Positions 1 through 12,913 of a stretch of DNA of 64,000 nucleotides are shown here, piece by piece. Location: the NCBI GenBank assembly GCA_037954325.1, contig JBBMNZ010000028.1:8885001-8949000 (forward strand). The letters run 5' to 3'. The stretch is from Fistularia commersonii (taxonomy: Eukaryota; Chordata; Actinopteri; Syngnathiformes; Fistulariidae). Both the position numbers and the translations under genes were made by a program. Each line of letters opens with the position of its first letter. Position 1 is the first letter of the stretch. The notes beneath the pieces are model-generated. The model ran no database searches, was not told the DNA's origin, and saw only the letters and a list, made by a program, of their open reading frames with translations.

Positions 1-271
1 CTACCTACACTAGGAATACTGAATGTATATTTATTATAGGTCTACTGAGCATACTTAACACAATATATGTCTGTGCACCTTGCATAACTGCATGAACCCT
101 TATGGCACACTACAACAGAGTACGTCTTTGGTAATTCCCTTACTCTGATGACTTGCACTGTATGGAGTCATCTGGAGCGACATCGTCCAGACAGTCGCTA
201 ATGGAACCCAGTCAAGAGCTGGTGAAATCAGTCCAGACAAAAATGACTACTTTTCAGACAACTGTGATTTT

Positions 272-311
272 AGTCGTTGGAAGCACTTTCCCGTCGTTGG
301 AAGCACTTTGA
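272..311. repeat. Short tandem duplication, about 20-bp unit
   Basis: The unit containing 'cgttggaagcacttt' occurs twice back to back, near 275 and near 296. It lies just beyond the recognisable 3' part of the LINE remnant and has no coding role that I can see. Confidence 0.6.
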
Positions 312-359
312 ATGTGACATTGTGAAAAAACAGTCCTCCCATTGCCCATGGAAGTGGTA

Positions 360-1911
360 AGTTTTTGGTTGTCTTGATTCAACTCCAACACATTGACTGG
401 TCGATCGTGATCGACGTGTTTGGTACCCCTGCCCTGGAGCTCCCTCCTGGCAGCTCTAACCTCAGCATCCTTCGATCCAGATATTCTCTGTACACAACCA
501 TCTCAGTCTGAATTTATCTGCAAACCATCTCTGACATAAACCCTACGGAGAAAACTCATTTCAACCACTTGTATCCGCAATCTAGTTCTTTCGGTCACTA
601 CCCACAGTTCGTGACCATAGGTGAGGGAAGGAATGTAGTTCGACCGGTAAATTGACAAGAACAGACCGGTACGGAGTCCCCATCACTGCAGACACCGCAC
701 CGATCCACCTGTCAATCTCTCGCTCCATTCCTCCCTCTCTTGTGAACAAGACTCCGAGATACTTGAACTCCTCCACTTCCCGGAGCCAACGGGATTGCCC
801 GCAGGACAAAGTTGAATGCCTTCTCCAGAGCCACAAAACATATAGACTGGTTGGGCAAACTCCTATACCCCCTTGAGGATCCTGCTGAGGGTATAAAGCT
901 GGTCCACTGTTCCATGATCAAGGTGAAAGACCACACTGCTCCTCCTGGATCTGAGGTACAACCCAGTGGATCCTCTTCTTCAGCACCGCTGAATAGACCT
1001 TTCCAGGGAGGTTGAGGAGTGATTCCCCTACAACACCCAGAGCCTTAAGGAACCCAAGGCGGACCTCATCCACCCCTGGGCCCTGCTACCGAAGAGCTTT
1101 TTGACTGCTTCAGTAACATCTGCCCTGGAAATAGGTGGGTCCACTCCAGAGTCCCCCGGCTGTTTCCTCATTGGAAGGTGCTTCAACGGGATTGAGGTCT
1201 CGGAAGTATTCCTGCCACCGTTCTGCAACATCTCGAGTTGATCTCAGCAGCGCCCAGCTCCCACTGTACAGTGTTGACGAAGCACTGCTTACTTCTCCTG
1301 AGCCGCCAGATGGTGGACCAGAATCTCCTGTAAGCCCGCTGGAAGTCATGCTCCATGGTCTCCCCAAACTCCTTCCACACCCAAGTTTTTGTCTCGGCAA
1401 CCACCAAAGCCACTTGCTACTTGGTCTGCCGGTACTTGGCAGCTGCCTCCGGAGCCCCACAGGCCAGAAAGGCCCGATAGGACTCTTCCTTCAGGCTGAC
1501 GGCATCCCTCACCACTGGGGTCCACTAGTGCCGCCCCGACAGGCACCGACCACAGCTCCGGTCTGCCGTCTCGACAATGGAAGCACGGAACATGGCACAT
1601 TCGGACACAATGTACCCCGCGTCCCTTGGGACGTGGTTGTAGTCCTGCTGGAGGTGGGAGTTGTAATTCCTCCTGACAGGGAACTCTGCCAGACGTTCCC
1701 AGCAGTCCCTCACAGTACATTTTGGTCTGCCAGATCTGACCTGCATCCTCCCCCACCATCGAAGCCAGCTCACCACAAGGTGGTGGTCAGTTGGCAGCTC
1801 CGGCTCTCTCTTCACCTGAGTGTCCAGGACACGCAGCCGCAAGTCCGACAACACGACCCCAAGGTCGATCAAAGAACTGCGGTCTAAGGCACGTCGCGGC
1901 CAAGAGCGCAT
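360..1911 (-). mobile_element. Degraded non-LTR retrotransposon (LINE), 5'-truncated, endonuclease plus reverse transcriptase remnants
   Basis: Read on the minus strand, the 1525-1911 segment resembles the end of a LINE endonuclease domain (a 'GVVLSDLRLRVLDTQ' stretch followed by 'TDHHLVVSWLR'). Around 1110-1460 comes a linker with 'ERWQEYFRDL', and 582-836 carries the late reverse-transcriptase motif 'EFKYLGVLFTREGGMEREID'. The reading shifts frame repeatedly and meets stops, so it is dead. The arrangement and wording resemble an abundant teleost LINE (Rex1- or RTE-like), but I cannot assign the family with certainty. The 3' part continues towards about 360. It lies downstream of HROB and has no visible effect on it. 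Confidence 0.75.
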
Positions 1912-2959
1912 ATGGACACCTGTATGCCTGAATATGGTGTTTGTTATGGACGATCCGTCACAAGTCCATGAAAATATATGTTGAAAATAAAAAGAATCTC
2001 TTTAAAAACCATGACAGGCCCTCATGTGCTATTACACATTCTTTCATTCTTTCAAGGCAGCAATGAGACGAGGCGGCTGCTGGAAAAACCCCGCTGTGAA
2101 AATTGATGTTTCCTCTTTTTTTCTCTCTTGTTGACCACCATGTTCAACTGGCTGGAGCAAGAAAAAAAAAAGTGGGAACGGAGGGAAGTGAACATGTGAA
2201 CATCACCAGCAGAGCAGCAGGGAAACAGATCTTTGTTAATCACAGACTGCTCCTTGCTATCGTTCTGAGCCTCCAATTTTCAACACAAATATATATTTCA
2301 GCAGCTGGTGGTGGGGGTGAATGGAGAGTTTGATTGATTTGAGTCTGATTACAAACAGGAGAAGGAGCATACAGGTATGTCTGGGGTTGGCTCCGCTCAA
2401 AAGAACCAGAGAATCAGGGACAAAGAGCCGCGCCATCCTGGACCCAAAACCCAGATCCTTAGCAGAAGACAGGGGAGCAGGAAAACTCAGCCGGTGTTTG
2501 AGCCGGGCTTCAATTTCACTTCACGTTAATTGGCAAATCAATATGACAAAGACTTTTCCAGGGCAAGGTCACAGAGGTGAAGTAATACAATGAATAGGAA
2601 CCAGGGGAGGGGGGGAGCAGTGCCCTGACTACACTCACGAACTAAACATAAGACTGAATAATCTGGGCTCTCGGGAGAACAAGAAGTATAACTCTGCGGG
2701 GTCGTTTTGCACTTTGCAATGAAAGCTGAGCCTGCGGGATTTGAGTGACTGCACTTTATCGATGACAGTAATAAACTCAAGATATTTTTTTTCCGAATAT
2801 CAAAAACTGACTTCTTCCCAGCAAACTTTTTTTTTTTTTTTTTTTATAACATATTCACACTTTCAGGAGCTCTTTCGTGACCAGGCAGTGATTTGAAGTG
2901 TCTCTGCGCCGGGTCGGACGAGGCTGTGGGAGGATAATGTCTTCACGGTTTGTGGCTGA
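1912..2959. other. Intergenic, no gene seen
   Basis: No exon-like segment with splice signals and recognisable protein was found. The stretch is mixed composition, with a poly(T) run at about 2827-2845. The short open frames here do not resemble known proteins. Confidence 0.5.
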
Positions 2960-2965
2960 TTTAAT
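2960..2965 (-). promoter_or_regulatory. Candidate poly(A) signal of HROB (ATTAAA)
   Basis: The plus strand reads tttaat, so the minus strand carries ATTAAA about 45 bases after the HROB stop codon. It is a common variant signal, and the call rests on position alone. Confidence 0.3.
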
Positions 2966-3009
2966 GACTCGGGTTGCTGGAGGTCTGTGCTGCCGATGCG
3001 GCGCTCACA

Positions 3010-6000
3010 TCAGAGGGTGTAGGTGTCCTCAGGTAACTCCCCTAGGAGCTCATCCAGGCCGTCATCTGCGAAAAAGACCACGCACAGGAGAGAGGGCATG
3101 AGGTACCGAGTCCAAAGCGCCCAGGCCCGGCCACAGGGACAGGAAACAAAATGCGCCGCGGGCATGTGGTCGGAGGGGAGTCCCTCAGCAGAGACTCGAG
3201 TCCCGGCCCCTGGAGCTGGAGCTCCAATACGCCTGTCACATTGCTGCTCTGTCCTCAACCGCACGTGGTGGTAGTTTTACCAGAAATGCGCATGATAGCG
3301 CTTTAGAAAAAAAAGCTGATCCTTGCTTCTTTTAATTAAATCTTTTGACTGCAAAGTGGATTCCCCCCCCTCTTTAAACAATTTAAACAGCCGGAGTCAT
3401 GAGAGGAAGATGAAGGATTTGGAGAAGTGATCAGACACCATCAAATGGTCTTTTGTGCATTTTGGTTTCTAACTCCATGCGGTTTGACCATGTTTTACAA
3501 AGGAACTCCTGAATGTGAATGACAGCTGGTCATTTTGTGTGTACCTGCGCCCCAGCCGGAGTCCTGAGGGCCCGAGTTTCCAGCAGCCTCTTGGCGGCCC
3601 CGGGTACAAGCATGTGCATTCCGCCCCCGGTCGTTCTCCGCCTGTTCCCCAGCGTCGTCCTCGTCGAACAGCAGCCGCATCCGGGATACCGGTGCCTGGG
3701 GGGCTGGATTTGAGAACCCGGGTTCCTGAATGCAGGCGTAGGGAAAACCAAAAAAATCCATTAGGACTGATAATTGCACGCAACATGTGACGGCAGGGGT
3801 ATTCGCCTTGCTTACCGGGACCAAAGGGGGGAGCTGCGAGGAGGTCTGACTGTCTCCTTCGGGGGAGTAGATTCGGAGCATGTTGTTGGGCGTCACGTTC
3901 AAGTAGTGGTTACGGTGGGAGGGGGAGAACACGCCCACCTGTCCCGAGAGCAACCAGACTCATCTCCAGTACAGAGGAAAAAAACAACAGCCGTCTGCAT
4001 TTGGGCGGAGAAAGAAATCCCTCCCGTCACAGATCCTCTTCGCTTACCTGCTTGAGCAGCAGGATGGCGCCGACCTTCAGCTCACTAGCTCTGTCCTCCA
4101 GAAGTTGCCGGTGCACCGTTCCCTGGATCTCTCCTGCAGCAAAGAAATAGCAGCGTTTAGAAGGTGACGCTACCAGTTACCGAGGGCATCCCGAATTTCA
4201 GCCGTTTGGTTTGCAACAGATGTGGTTGCAACAGGCATGTTTTCTCTTCCATAGCTGAGCCACGACCTCATGAACGGCAGCCACACCTCCAGTCTAACCA
4301 GCTCTCTCTCATCACAAATGAGACCACACACACACACACACACACACACATGCACTCCATCAGCCGGCCTGTTATGACACCAAGTGACGGCAATCACCAT
4401 CACCGATGAGGACCTGAGTCCAGCTGTGGCAGGCGCGACATCAATTCCTGAGCGCTGCCAACGGGCGCTCCTCAGGTGAGGGCGCATGGATCCACTGGCT
4501 CAGCTCTGGAGGAACAGAGATGCTGCTTCCTGTCTGAGCAGGAAGGGGGCGAACTACATTGAGTGTGCATCTGTGTGTGACTTATCAAGCGTCTTTCAGG
4601 CAAGTGCTCGCAGATCCTTGCTCACAAACTTACCCCAAATCCCCTGCCTCACATGTGCACATTCCTTTATTCTCCTTTATGACACCATTTCAGACACCCT
4701 TTTCCTTGCACGATTTACTCATCGCCTTTAGAAGTAGCTGGGGACCATGAGCAACCGTTGCGACCGTGTGTATGTGTTTGTACCTGTTGGGTCTCTAAAG
4801 ACGGCCTTGGCGTCAGCGTGTGTGTGAACAATGCTCTTCAACTGCACAGCCATGTTGGGCACCTTGTTCTTGACCAGCTGTTTGAGGGCAGCCTGGAAGG
4901 ACGACATGCAAGAATCCGTATGTCACTTTCCTCCCCATCCGGCTCCGGGAGGAAACACGGCCCCCCCCCATCGCATGGTCGGACAGGATCATTCAAAACG
5001 ACGCGCGTGTTATTCTCCAAATGGTACACACCCAAAAGCATTATTTGAAACCTGTTACTTCCTTTCCTGTGGCCACAGGAATATGTTGGGCAGGAAAAAT
5101 GAAGAAACCAGCGACGCCCTCTGGTGTCCTGCTCACATCGGAATTGAGTTGAACTTAATATTTCTTACTTTTGCGTCAATGAACGTGAACTTTGGCTAAA
5201 TAAATACCTATATTAAAAGTTCTCCGGCTGCTGTGGCTCTTTAAATTGACTGTAAATAAGACAACAACTCCACTGATTGAGACAAAACACCATCCCTGCT
5301 CAGTACTCAGAGACGCACAATCGAGTTCTGGCAAATTGCACCGATATATTTTAAGCCCCTTTAGTTCTGCTTCTCCTCTTTAGGATAATCCAACATGAAC
5401 TCAGATCTGCCAAAGCATTCAGCCTTTAAAAAAAGATCTATATATTTTTTTTAAGTCGTACAAGAGGCGGCAGTGGATTTTTATTTATTTATTTAAAACA
5501 GATGTATCACCTTTCCTCACCGCCACGATCCTGTTGTTGATAAATCGATGTGCACACGGAGCAGGTGGTGCCTGACAAACTGGCTGCAGATGTAAACAGA
5601 CCCTGTTGTTCTGGCAGCTCTTTAAAGTTTACTCGGTAACAAATCACACGGACGTGCTCGGTGGCATGCCGCGCAGGTAGGAAGGGACACCGGCTCCTGC
5701 AAGGCACGCGTCCTGGGCCTCCTCGGTGCAAACAGAGGCAACGACGGACTTCACAGCGTGGGGCGCCATGTTTACGAGCTCGCGGGAAGCCAATTATACG
5801 GCTCATGGTTACAAAACCCTCCAGCCGCGCTGTTAATTGTCCCAACTACACCGTCCAATATGACGGGATATATCGAAACGGTTTGACGTGAAAAATGATA
5901 CTTGACTCAGGGGTTTCGATGTGACTTTTGGTTTTTGAGGAGACCTGACCTTGCGCAGGACCATGACCACGCTGTAGGAGTGCAGGAAGCACGAGGGGTT

Positions 6001-7296
6001 TCTCTCGTCCAATCCCATCTCTGCCTTCATCGCCGCCCAACCGCCACCGCTGAATTCGTCCACCGACATCTGAGAGCTGGAACCCTTGAAGTGAAGTTGG
6101 ACATTGATCTGAGTTGCGGCACAGCCGAGCCCTTTCAACCTCTGAGTCTATATTTACTTTCTAATTACTCTGCGCCTCTTAATCTCACAGTTCAGTCAAA
6201 TAACTGGAACACTTTGCTAAAAACTCTATGAAAAAAAATCTAATTTCAATTTCTTTTTTTTTTTTGAACAAAAGAGAAACTGACTGAACCAGAGGAATTA
6301 AAAATTAATGCAGAGGCCGGAGGCCACCTTTATATTTTTATAAAGTCTGTTATAGTTTTCTGCTTTCTCAAAATGAAGAGAAAAAAAGTAAAAATGATGA
6401 GATCTGAAAGAGTAAAAGAGCTTTCCTGGAATGATGTGTTGATAAAACTAAAAATGATTCTTTCTCTCCGGTCCCACGCTCACAACGGTGATTTTTCACA
6501 AAACGCTTCTTTGAATAAACGACAGGCGGATCATTTTTTTTTTCCCCACGGATCCCCGTCTCCAGAGAGGTTAAGGAATTACCTGGTCGGGCACCCGGGC
6601 CACGGCGCCATGAGCCGGCATCTGGGGAACTGACACAACAATCTGATCCAGGCTCTGACCCTGCGGCTGAGTGAAAAACGTGGAGTTATAACAATGCAGG
6701 TTTGGGGGAGGAACACAAACAAATCAGGCAAGAGGCAGGGTTAAACCTATACATGACAGCTGTCAATCACAGGGCCGCATATGGAGACACTCGACCATTA
6801 CTACCTATGGCAAGTGTCCTCATGAATCTGCTGGATGTTTTGGACTGTGGGGGGTCCCTGGAAGGATACCAAGCAGGAGAAACCAGAGGGAAACGAACCC
6901 CTGAACTTCTTGCTGGGATTCTAGCCATTGCACCACAATGCAGGCATACAAGTTTTTATCTATTACTGTTATGTTTTTGCTTGAAACTCTGGCACAACAA
7001 TTTCCTTTGGGATAAATAAAGTTTACCATTGCACCTACACAGGTCTACCATTGCACTATTAACACCCCCGATTTACACAACCATTACACGACATTTCTTT
7101 CCAAATGTAATTTCTTCAATGTTCTTTGAACATGAATCAGAGTGTAAAATTCTCAATTATTATATCACTGCAGAGCCATCAGCTTCTGTCCAATAGGACG
7201 CCGGCCAGGCAGAACTGACCCTGCAGCACCCTCTGCGGTTCAGGGGCTAACAACATGCAATACATCTACCAGCTATGTGATGCATACCTTTAAACT

Positions 7297-7370
<74 letters not shown>

Positions 7371-8776
7371 GACACGTTTATGCAAATATGAATTTTCACC
7401 TGTAAATATGTGCAGTTTTGGTATCTGCCCATTTTATAGTTGTGAAGATATTTATAGATGTGCAGCCATCTGTGCACATGTACAAATGTACAGTTTTTTT
7501 AATTCAAATTCGCACTTGAATAGCTTATTTATAGATGTTGAATCTTCTGATGTTTATGGTACCAGTGGTACCTTCAGCTGCTGGTCCAGGAAAAGTAAAG
7601 GGATTCTGATTCTGACATCTGCAGAACTGGTTTCCATGACTCAACTTAGGCCGTATAATCTCATGCATAAGCAATGAAGCGCTGGCTTGGACATGCATGA
7701 ACAGTTGGGTTGGGAGGGCGCGGCTGGAAGATACGAACCTGCTGTGGCAGTAGACCAGCTGGGCCGGGGAAGCGCCGGGCCAGGGGCTTACAGGGGAAGG
7801 AGCGCGGCCTCTGCCTGGGGACCTTGCTGGATGCGGACACCAGCTGGACCAGGCGATTGGTGAGCACCGGTGTGCGGAGGGGATGCGGGCTAAGGGCAGG
7901 GGTGCTCGCGGGGGAGATGGTCTCGAAGAGACTGGGAGCCCGGTGGGAGGGTCCTGGAGTGACAAAGGATTTTACTGGCTGCTGCAGCCTCTGGACTGTC
8001 CTAGATGAGTGGAGCGGCGTCACGGAAGCCTTGTTTAGGCCTGGTAAATCAGCAGGGGTCCAAGGACGGCCAGGATTAGGAGACTCTACACGGGCTGATA
8101 AGTTACGATCGGCGAGTCCATGTGCAGCGCCGAGCTCCCCATGCCTCTGGATCCCTGCACAGGCTGGGGGCCGTAGTGATTTGGCAGAGGTGGCATGCTC
8201 ACCCGCAGGTGGAGCAAGGGGAGGAGGCTGAACCGTCTGGCTGTCACATTCCTCCAGGTCAGCCAGGTTAATGTCCCAGTCATCGAAATCATCCTGGGCC
8301 ACAGAGGACTTCTGCTGGGCCTCCACAACGTCCTCTTTCTGCAGCCTTCCCAATGCAGACGCGCTGGGTCTCAGCCCAGTGCCCCCCTGTTCCAAGCTCC
8401 GGGCCACAGCTAGTCCGGCCCCGGCAGAGCTCTTCCCGGCTTGCAGAGCCCGGTTTACCGTGGGCTCCCCGCGGGAGGCCGAGGGGGCCCGCAGCGCACA
8501 GGAGGACACGGCGCCCCCAGCATCGGCTGGTACGGACGCAGGAGGGGCGGGCCAGACGGTTCCGAGCAGGTCCTGGGAGGGAGGGGAGAGGAAGAGGAGG
8601 ATCACGCAGATAGAAAACACGAGTTTTTTGAGGGGGGGGGGGACAAGTTAAGCAACTGGCGGAGGTGTGCTGGATGTCGGCCGGGGGGGAAACAAAATCA
8701 CCTCATCGTCGAAATCCTCACCCAGACTGAACAGGCCGCTCAATTTGCAGGTCTGTAACAGAGTTATCGAGACCAT
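3010..8776 (-). CDS. hrob: HROB (C17orf53/MCM8IP) homologous recombination OB-fold protein, 9 coding exons
   Basis: Known role of the family: it recruits and activates the MCM8-MCM9 helicase for repair synthesis in homologous recombination, in the nucleus. Exons (minus order): 8702-8776, 7739-8572, 6583-6660, 5950-6084, 4784-4892, 4048-4133, 3816-3938, 3545-3725, 3010-3065. All junctions are GT-AG and phases agree, giving 558 residues. Residues 1-303 are low-complexity with an acidic patch near the N-terminus and a 'RRFPGPAGLLP' motif shared with the human protein. Exons 4-7 (about 330-480) form the conserved OB-fold region with 'GLDERNPSCFL', 'VVMVLRK', 'GVFSPSHRNHYLNVTPNN'. The C-terminus is acidic and ends 'ELLGELPEDTYTL'. 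The start ATG at 8776 is the in-frame ATG nearest the conserved 'LFSLGEDFDDE'; the exact start is the least certain point. It stands head-to-head with ASB16. Confidence 0.93.
4323..4351. repeat. (CA)n microsatellite
   Basis: An uninterrupted CA run of about 14 units lies in an HROB intron. Confidence 0.9.
6690..7035. repeat. Teleost interspersed repeat fragment
   Basis: It contains 'gtcaatcacagggccgcata', 'ttttggactgtggggggtcc', a run near 6895 resembling 'gaacccctgaacttcttgctg', and an ending with a 'gataaataaagttta' tail. These are wording typical of an abundant fish repeat also seen at 22050-22330 and 48735-48850. It lies in HROB intron 2. Confidence 0.55.
7301..7368. repeat. (CA)34 microsatellite
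   Basis: A pure CA run of 68 bases in HROB intron 2, likely polymorphic. The cysteine/valine-rich open frame on the minus strand here is only its translation. Confidence 0.97.
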
Positions 8777-9813
8777 TAGCAATTAGCGAGAGTTGTTAAA
8801 CATCCGGGAGCCGTCTAAGAGCTGACATCGTCCCATTAGCATATGTTAGCACTCTAAGCTAAGAGGTTTTTAATGCACTGCCATTACCATCGCAGTTATG
8901 TGACGACGCGAGTGAAATCCGTCCCGACACTTTCATCAAACTTAGTTAGACACCTAAAGTGGTCCATGTCACAAGTGGACGCATTTGAAAAATTATGAGG
9001 AAAGTTCCGTGGTCTTCTGGTAGTAGCTTGCCTCCGCGCCGCACATTCAAATCTACGTCAGGGATGTTTTTCCTTTCAAAGAGTAAGCGAGCAGAGCGAG
9101 ATGAATCCCCTCCCCTCCCATCATCACACCAGATTTACTTCCTGGATCGTTTTCCCAGTTTTCACCCATAATTAAAAATGAACGGTTTCGCCCAAGATTT
9201 GAGTCGTCGTCGGTTCCTCAACTCTTTTCAGTGAAAGAGTTATTTTTTTTCTTCTAATACAAATAATAAATCGAATTATTACCCACCTGCGCATAATACC
9301 CCGCCATGCACAAAATATCGATTTCAGCAGAAAATTAAAGGACACAACAATTGAAAAAAAGATGGGATAAACTTGGGCGTCTTTCGGCTCTATGGTTCAT
9401 GTTGGAGGATATTTTGTAAATATAGGATATATTCTGCCACCTCGTGGTTATTTTGTAAAATACAGCTATCTGTTTACACATCTATTAATAGCTGCGCCAG
9501 GTTTGGATTTGGGAAACAATCTTGTGACTGCGACCACAAAGGAGCGGCATTCGACATGCGTTTCTGCTTTTCAATATTTTGCAGCAAGGGGACACTACTC
9601 ATTTGAACATTGAAAGTCTCAGTTTGATCCCTAATTCATTGCACTTCCTGCAAAGGGTGAGTAGAATCACTGACATTTCTCTGAGAAGCTTTGTTTTGTT
9701 CTGTGGGCAGAAGATCTCTTTCTGCTGAGAGACTTGGTCATCTTACATTAAGAAATCAGGAAATCTTATTCATTTTTCTTTTTGCATCATTATTCTTAAA
9801 TAGGTAAGTTGCC
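8777..9813. promoter_or_regulatory. Shared intergenic region between divergent HROB and ASB16
   Basis: Only 1,037 bases separate the two start codons, so 5'UTRs and promoters of both genes must lie here. I see no reliable TATA box and no coding exon. A downstream poly(A) signal for either gene is not expected here and none was needed. Confidence 0.5.
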
Positions 9814-12542
9814 ATGTCAAAAGACACATTTCCATTTACTTCTTCCTCACTACGCTCCCTGAGACTGGAGCAGGAGTTCCAGGAGTGGGAAGATGCACGG
9901 CGGGCATTGAGCCATCGGCGAGCCATGAGCCGGGCTCCTCTGCCAAGGGCTCCCAAGCCGCCAGAAAGGCAACAGCGCATCCAGGAGGTCAGAGCTCCCC
10001 GACCCCAGGTCCGCTGCAGAGACACAGCTGTCCACAATACATTCATGTGTGGGGACATGAAAGGTGTGTATGCAGTGCTGAAGGACCCTGCAATGGTCAA
10101 TGCCCTGATGGAGACGGTGCACGATGAGATGGTCTGGGCTCCGGAGATGGGTAAGAGACTTCCCTGTAAACACCAACCTTTGTTTGGTCTGCTTTTTCAT
10201 CACTAATGACATCCTTGTTCCTGTCAGGCATGTGGACGTTGAGCTCAAAGGTGAAACAAACATCACCCTTACGCCTGGCTGCGAGCAGAGGACACGCAGG
10301 ATGTGTTGAAGAACTGCTGTTCCGTGGGGCCGAGGTCAATGCGGACCCCGGAGGCAGCACTGCACTCCATGACGCCTGCACTGGTGGTCACACTCAATGT
10401 GTCCAGCTGCTGCTCTCTCACGGAGCAGAGCCTGAGCTGGTAGATGAAGAGGGCAACGCTCCGCTTCACGTCTGCACCTCTCCAAGGTCCCTTCAGTGAG
10501 TGGTACTTTGAAACCAATTTCAAAATAAGGATTATTCCCACTCAGGATCACAAGATTGGTTTACCAATGAGAGCTGAAGCTTGATCTAAGCCAGGCCCTC
10601 TTTTTACCATCTGATAATGATAGACTGTTCTGGGGGCAAAAATACAAATTATCTTTAACAATGGGGTATTTTCTCAGTCAGCGGTTCAGCTAGAGCGCCA
10701 ATATTGGGCATTTGATGTTTGCAGAAAAATATGCTTATCTATTTGAAAATGGAGTTTCAGACTTGAGAGTGAACTGCATTTTTTTCCACCATAAAAAGAT
10801 CATGTCAAATGAAAAGATAACAAATCAATTACAGCACATTATAATTTAGATCATTTAGATGTGATATGGAGCTTTTATCAATTCAGGAATTGCAAATTTC
10901 TACTGTTTATAAAATGCAACAAACACCACTTGTTTTTTTATCCCAGTGTACTTTGGTACGAAAGTTTCCTGATACAAACGAAACTAAAGTGGTTGAATAT
11001 TTCTTTTACCTTTTTGCAGTTTTACGCATTTATGCATTTATGGATTCCAGAATAGTTTGAAACTGGAACAGTTTCTACTAAATTTGTGCATTTTCTTCCA
11101 GGTGTGCTGAGTTGCTCCTAGAAGGCGGCGCAGACGTCAATGTGAGGACGGGGAAGTCGAGGCTCACACCCCTGCATGTGGCCGCTCTGCGGGGTCTGGA
11201 GGAGCACACGGAGCTCTTCCTCTCCCACGGGGCTGATGTTTTGGCCACGAATCAAGGGGGAGAGACCCCGCTGAACGCCGCATGCTCCAGGGCAGAGAGG
11301 CCTTCCGAGGCTGGCCGCTACCTTCGCGTGATCCAAAGGCTCCTTCACGCAGGAGCTGACCCGCGAACCGCAGGAAAGAAGCTGCACACACCCCTGCACA
11401 ACGCCTGTGCAAACTGCAGCCCTAGGATTGCGGACCTCCTCTTGCAGAATGGAGCCAAGCCAGATGTTGCAAACAGTGCAGGATACACACCGATGGACTG
11501 CCTCTTGCAGGTAGCTAATAAAGGCTAGGAGGATTTTCCCAGAGTGTGAAACGACAAAGAATTACAGCTCAGGAAGGCAGTCATCATGCAGGGATGATTC
11601 CAGCGAGGCAGAGGAATAAACCCTGTTTTGCTATTTTTCTTAAAGGTGGTTGAAGATTATCCAGACCAGCAACCTGAAGAAATTGCACGGTCCCTGCTGA
11701 ACCACGGCGCCAAGCCAGTCTCCCCAAAGGTCGGGTTTAAGTGTCCTCAGCAGTAGAGCATTTCAAAGGAACATTTAATACTTGGAGGAAAGCTGTCAAA
11801 TGCCTTCGGGATTCTGACAGTTTATAAAAGAGTTGAAAACAAAAGTAAAAGTCACCGACCTGTTAGGGCATTTTCTTTCAATGTAAAACAACTTTGTACT
11901 GTTTTTGTGGAAGACAGGATATGATACATAAAAAAAATACCATCGACTTAAAGATACCTTCTACTTATTTTGTAGTTTTCTTTTAAAACTTGTCTATCAT
12001 CAAATGCAATCATTAAAACCATGTCATAGAATTGTGTGACTACCCAATATACTCCAAGCCTTGCTGTTCTGAGTAATAGTACTGAAAAATACAACATTTA
12101 GATATATATTCCATTTGACTGTGAAGCTTCCTGAACAAGAAATGCTTTATTTTTATTCTCTAGATGCTGAAGCACTGTGCCCTCTCTCCTGCCACCCTGG
12201 AAGTGCTCCTGAACTCCTTCGCAGTGATCCCGCCCATCGATTGGCTTGACTCCCTGTCCAGCAAGATCTACGATGTAGGCCCTCTCCACTATCAGGTCAT
12301 CCTCCCAACTGTTCCGTCTCACATCTGCATCTCTTTTTCTCTCCTCCTCATCTTAGAAACACCCCAGCTTCTTCGACCTAGTGCGACAGCAGAGCGGTCA
12401 GCCTCGCTCTCTGCAGCATCTTTGTCGCTGCACTTTGCGTCAACATTTCAGGGACCGGTGCTACAAAGCAGTTGGTAAACTGGACATTCCCCGCCCCGTA
12501 AAGGATTTCCTGCTGCTACAGTACAACGGAACGCTCCAGTGA
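9814..12542 (+). CDS. asb16: ASB16, ankyrin repeat and SOCS box protein 16, 6 exons
   Basis: Family role: substrate-binding subunit of a Cullin-5/Elongin B-C ubiquitin ligase. Exons: 9814-10150, 10228-10495, 11102-11510, 11646-11729, 12164-12274, 12357-12542. Phases agree and yield 464 residues, close to the human 453. The N-terminus 'FPFTSSSLRSLRLEQEFQEW' is diagnostic of ASB16. Ankyrin repeats run over about residues 120-345, with 'TPLRLAASRGH'-like, 'STALHDACTGGH', 'TPLHVAALRGLEEH', 'TPLHNACANCSPRIADLLL' and 'GYTPMDCLLQ' helices. The C-terminal exon carries the SOCS box: 'SLQHLCRCTLRQHF', then 'LDIPRPVKDFLLLQY'. The start has a good context and matches the family N-terminus. No broken repeat or stop is seen. 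Its partner substrates cannot be read from the sequence. Confidence 0.95.
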
Positions 12543-12731
12543 AACATTTTGTGTCGTACATATGAACAACTGGGTAGTTGAGAACGTTCAAATACTTTTA
12601 ATGAAAATGCTTTTGGGAAGCATCTCTGTGTATGTGTGAAGTGATTATGATTTAAGTTTGTTTCTTGAAGACAGTTGGTCAGAAGGGAAACATTAGTTCT
12701 GTTTAGATTATTCACTTTGTGTTTAAATAAG

Positions 12732-12737
12732 AATAAA
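12732..12737 (+). terminator. Poly(A) signal AATAAA of ASB16
   Basis: Canonical AATAAA 190 bases after the ASB16 stop codon, at the expected position. Confidence 0.65.
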
Positions 12738-12913
12738 TGTATTATTTATGTGCTAAAACATAATTGGATTGCATTTCTGGCTCAAGAGGTACTGAATGAA
12801 CTTTTCTGTTGAACACACAGTAACTTACAAAAGTGGTGGCAGGAGCACACAGGTGAACTACATCTTGTATAGTCGATGTAACATGAACGGGATCAGAGAC
12901 TGCAAACTAGTGG

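Noticed and set aside
1135..1887. 250-residue plus-strand open frame
   Set aside because: It is antisense to the LINE remnant, whose minus-strand frames show reverse-transcriptase and endonuclease wording; no protein resemblance on the plus strand.
7247..7477. Cys/Val-rich open frame over the CA repeat
   Set aside because: Pure translation of the (CA)34 microsatellite in an intron.
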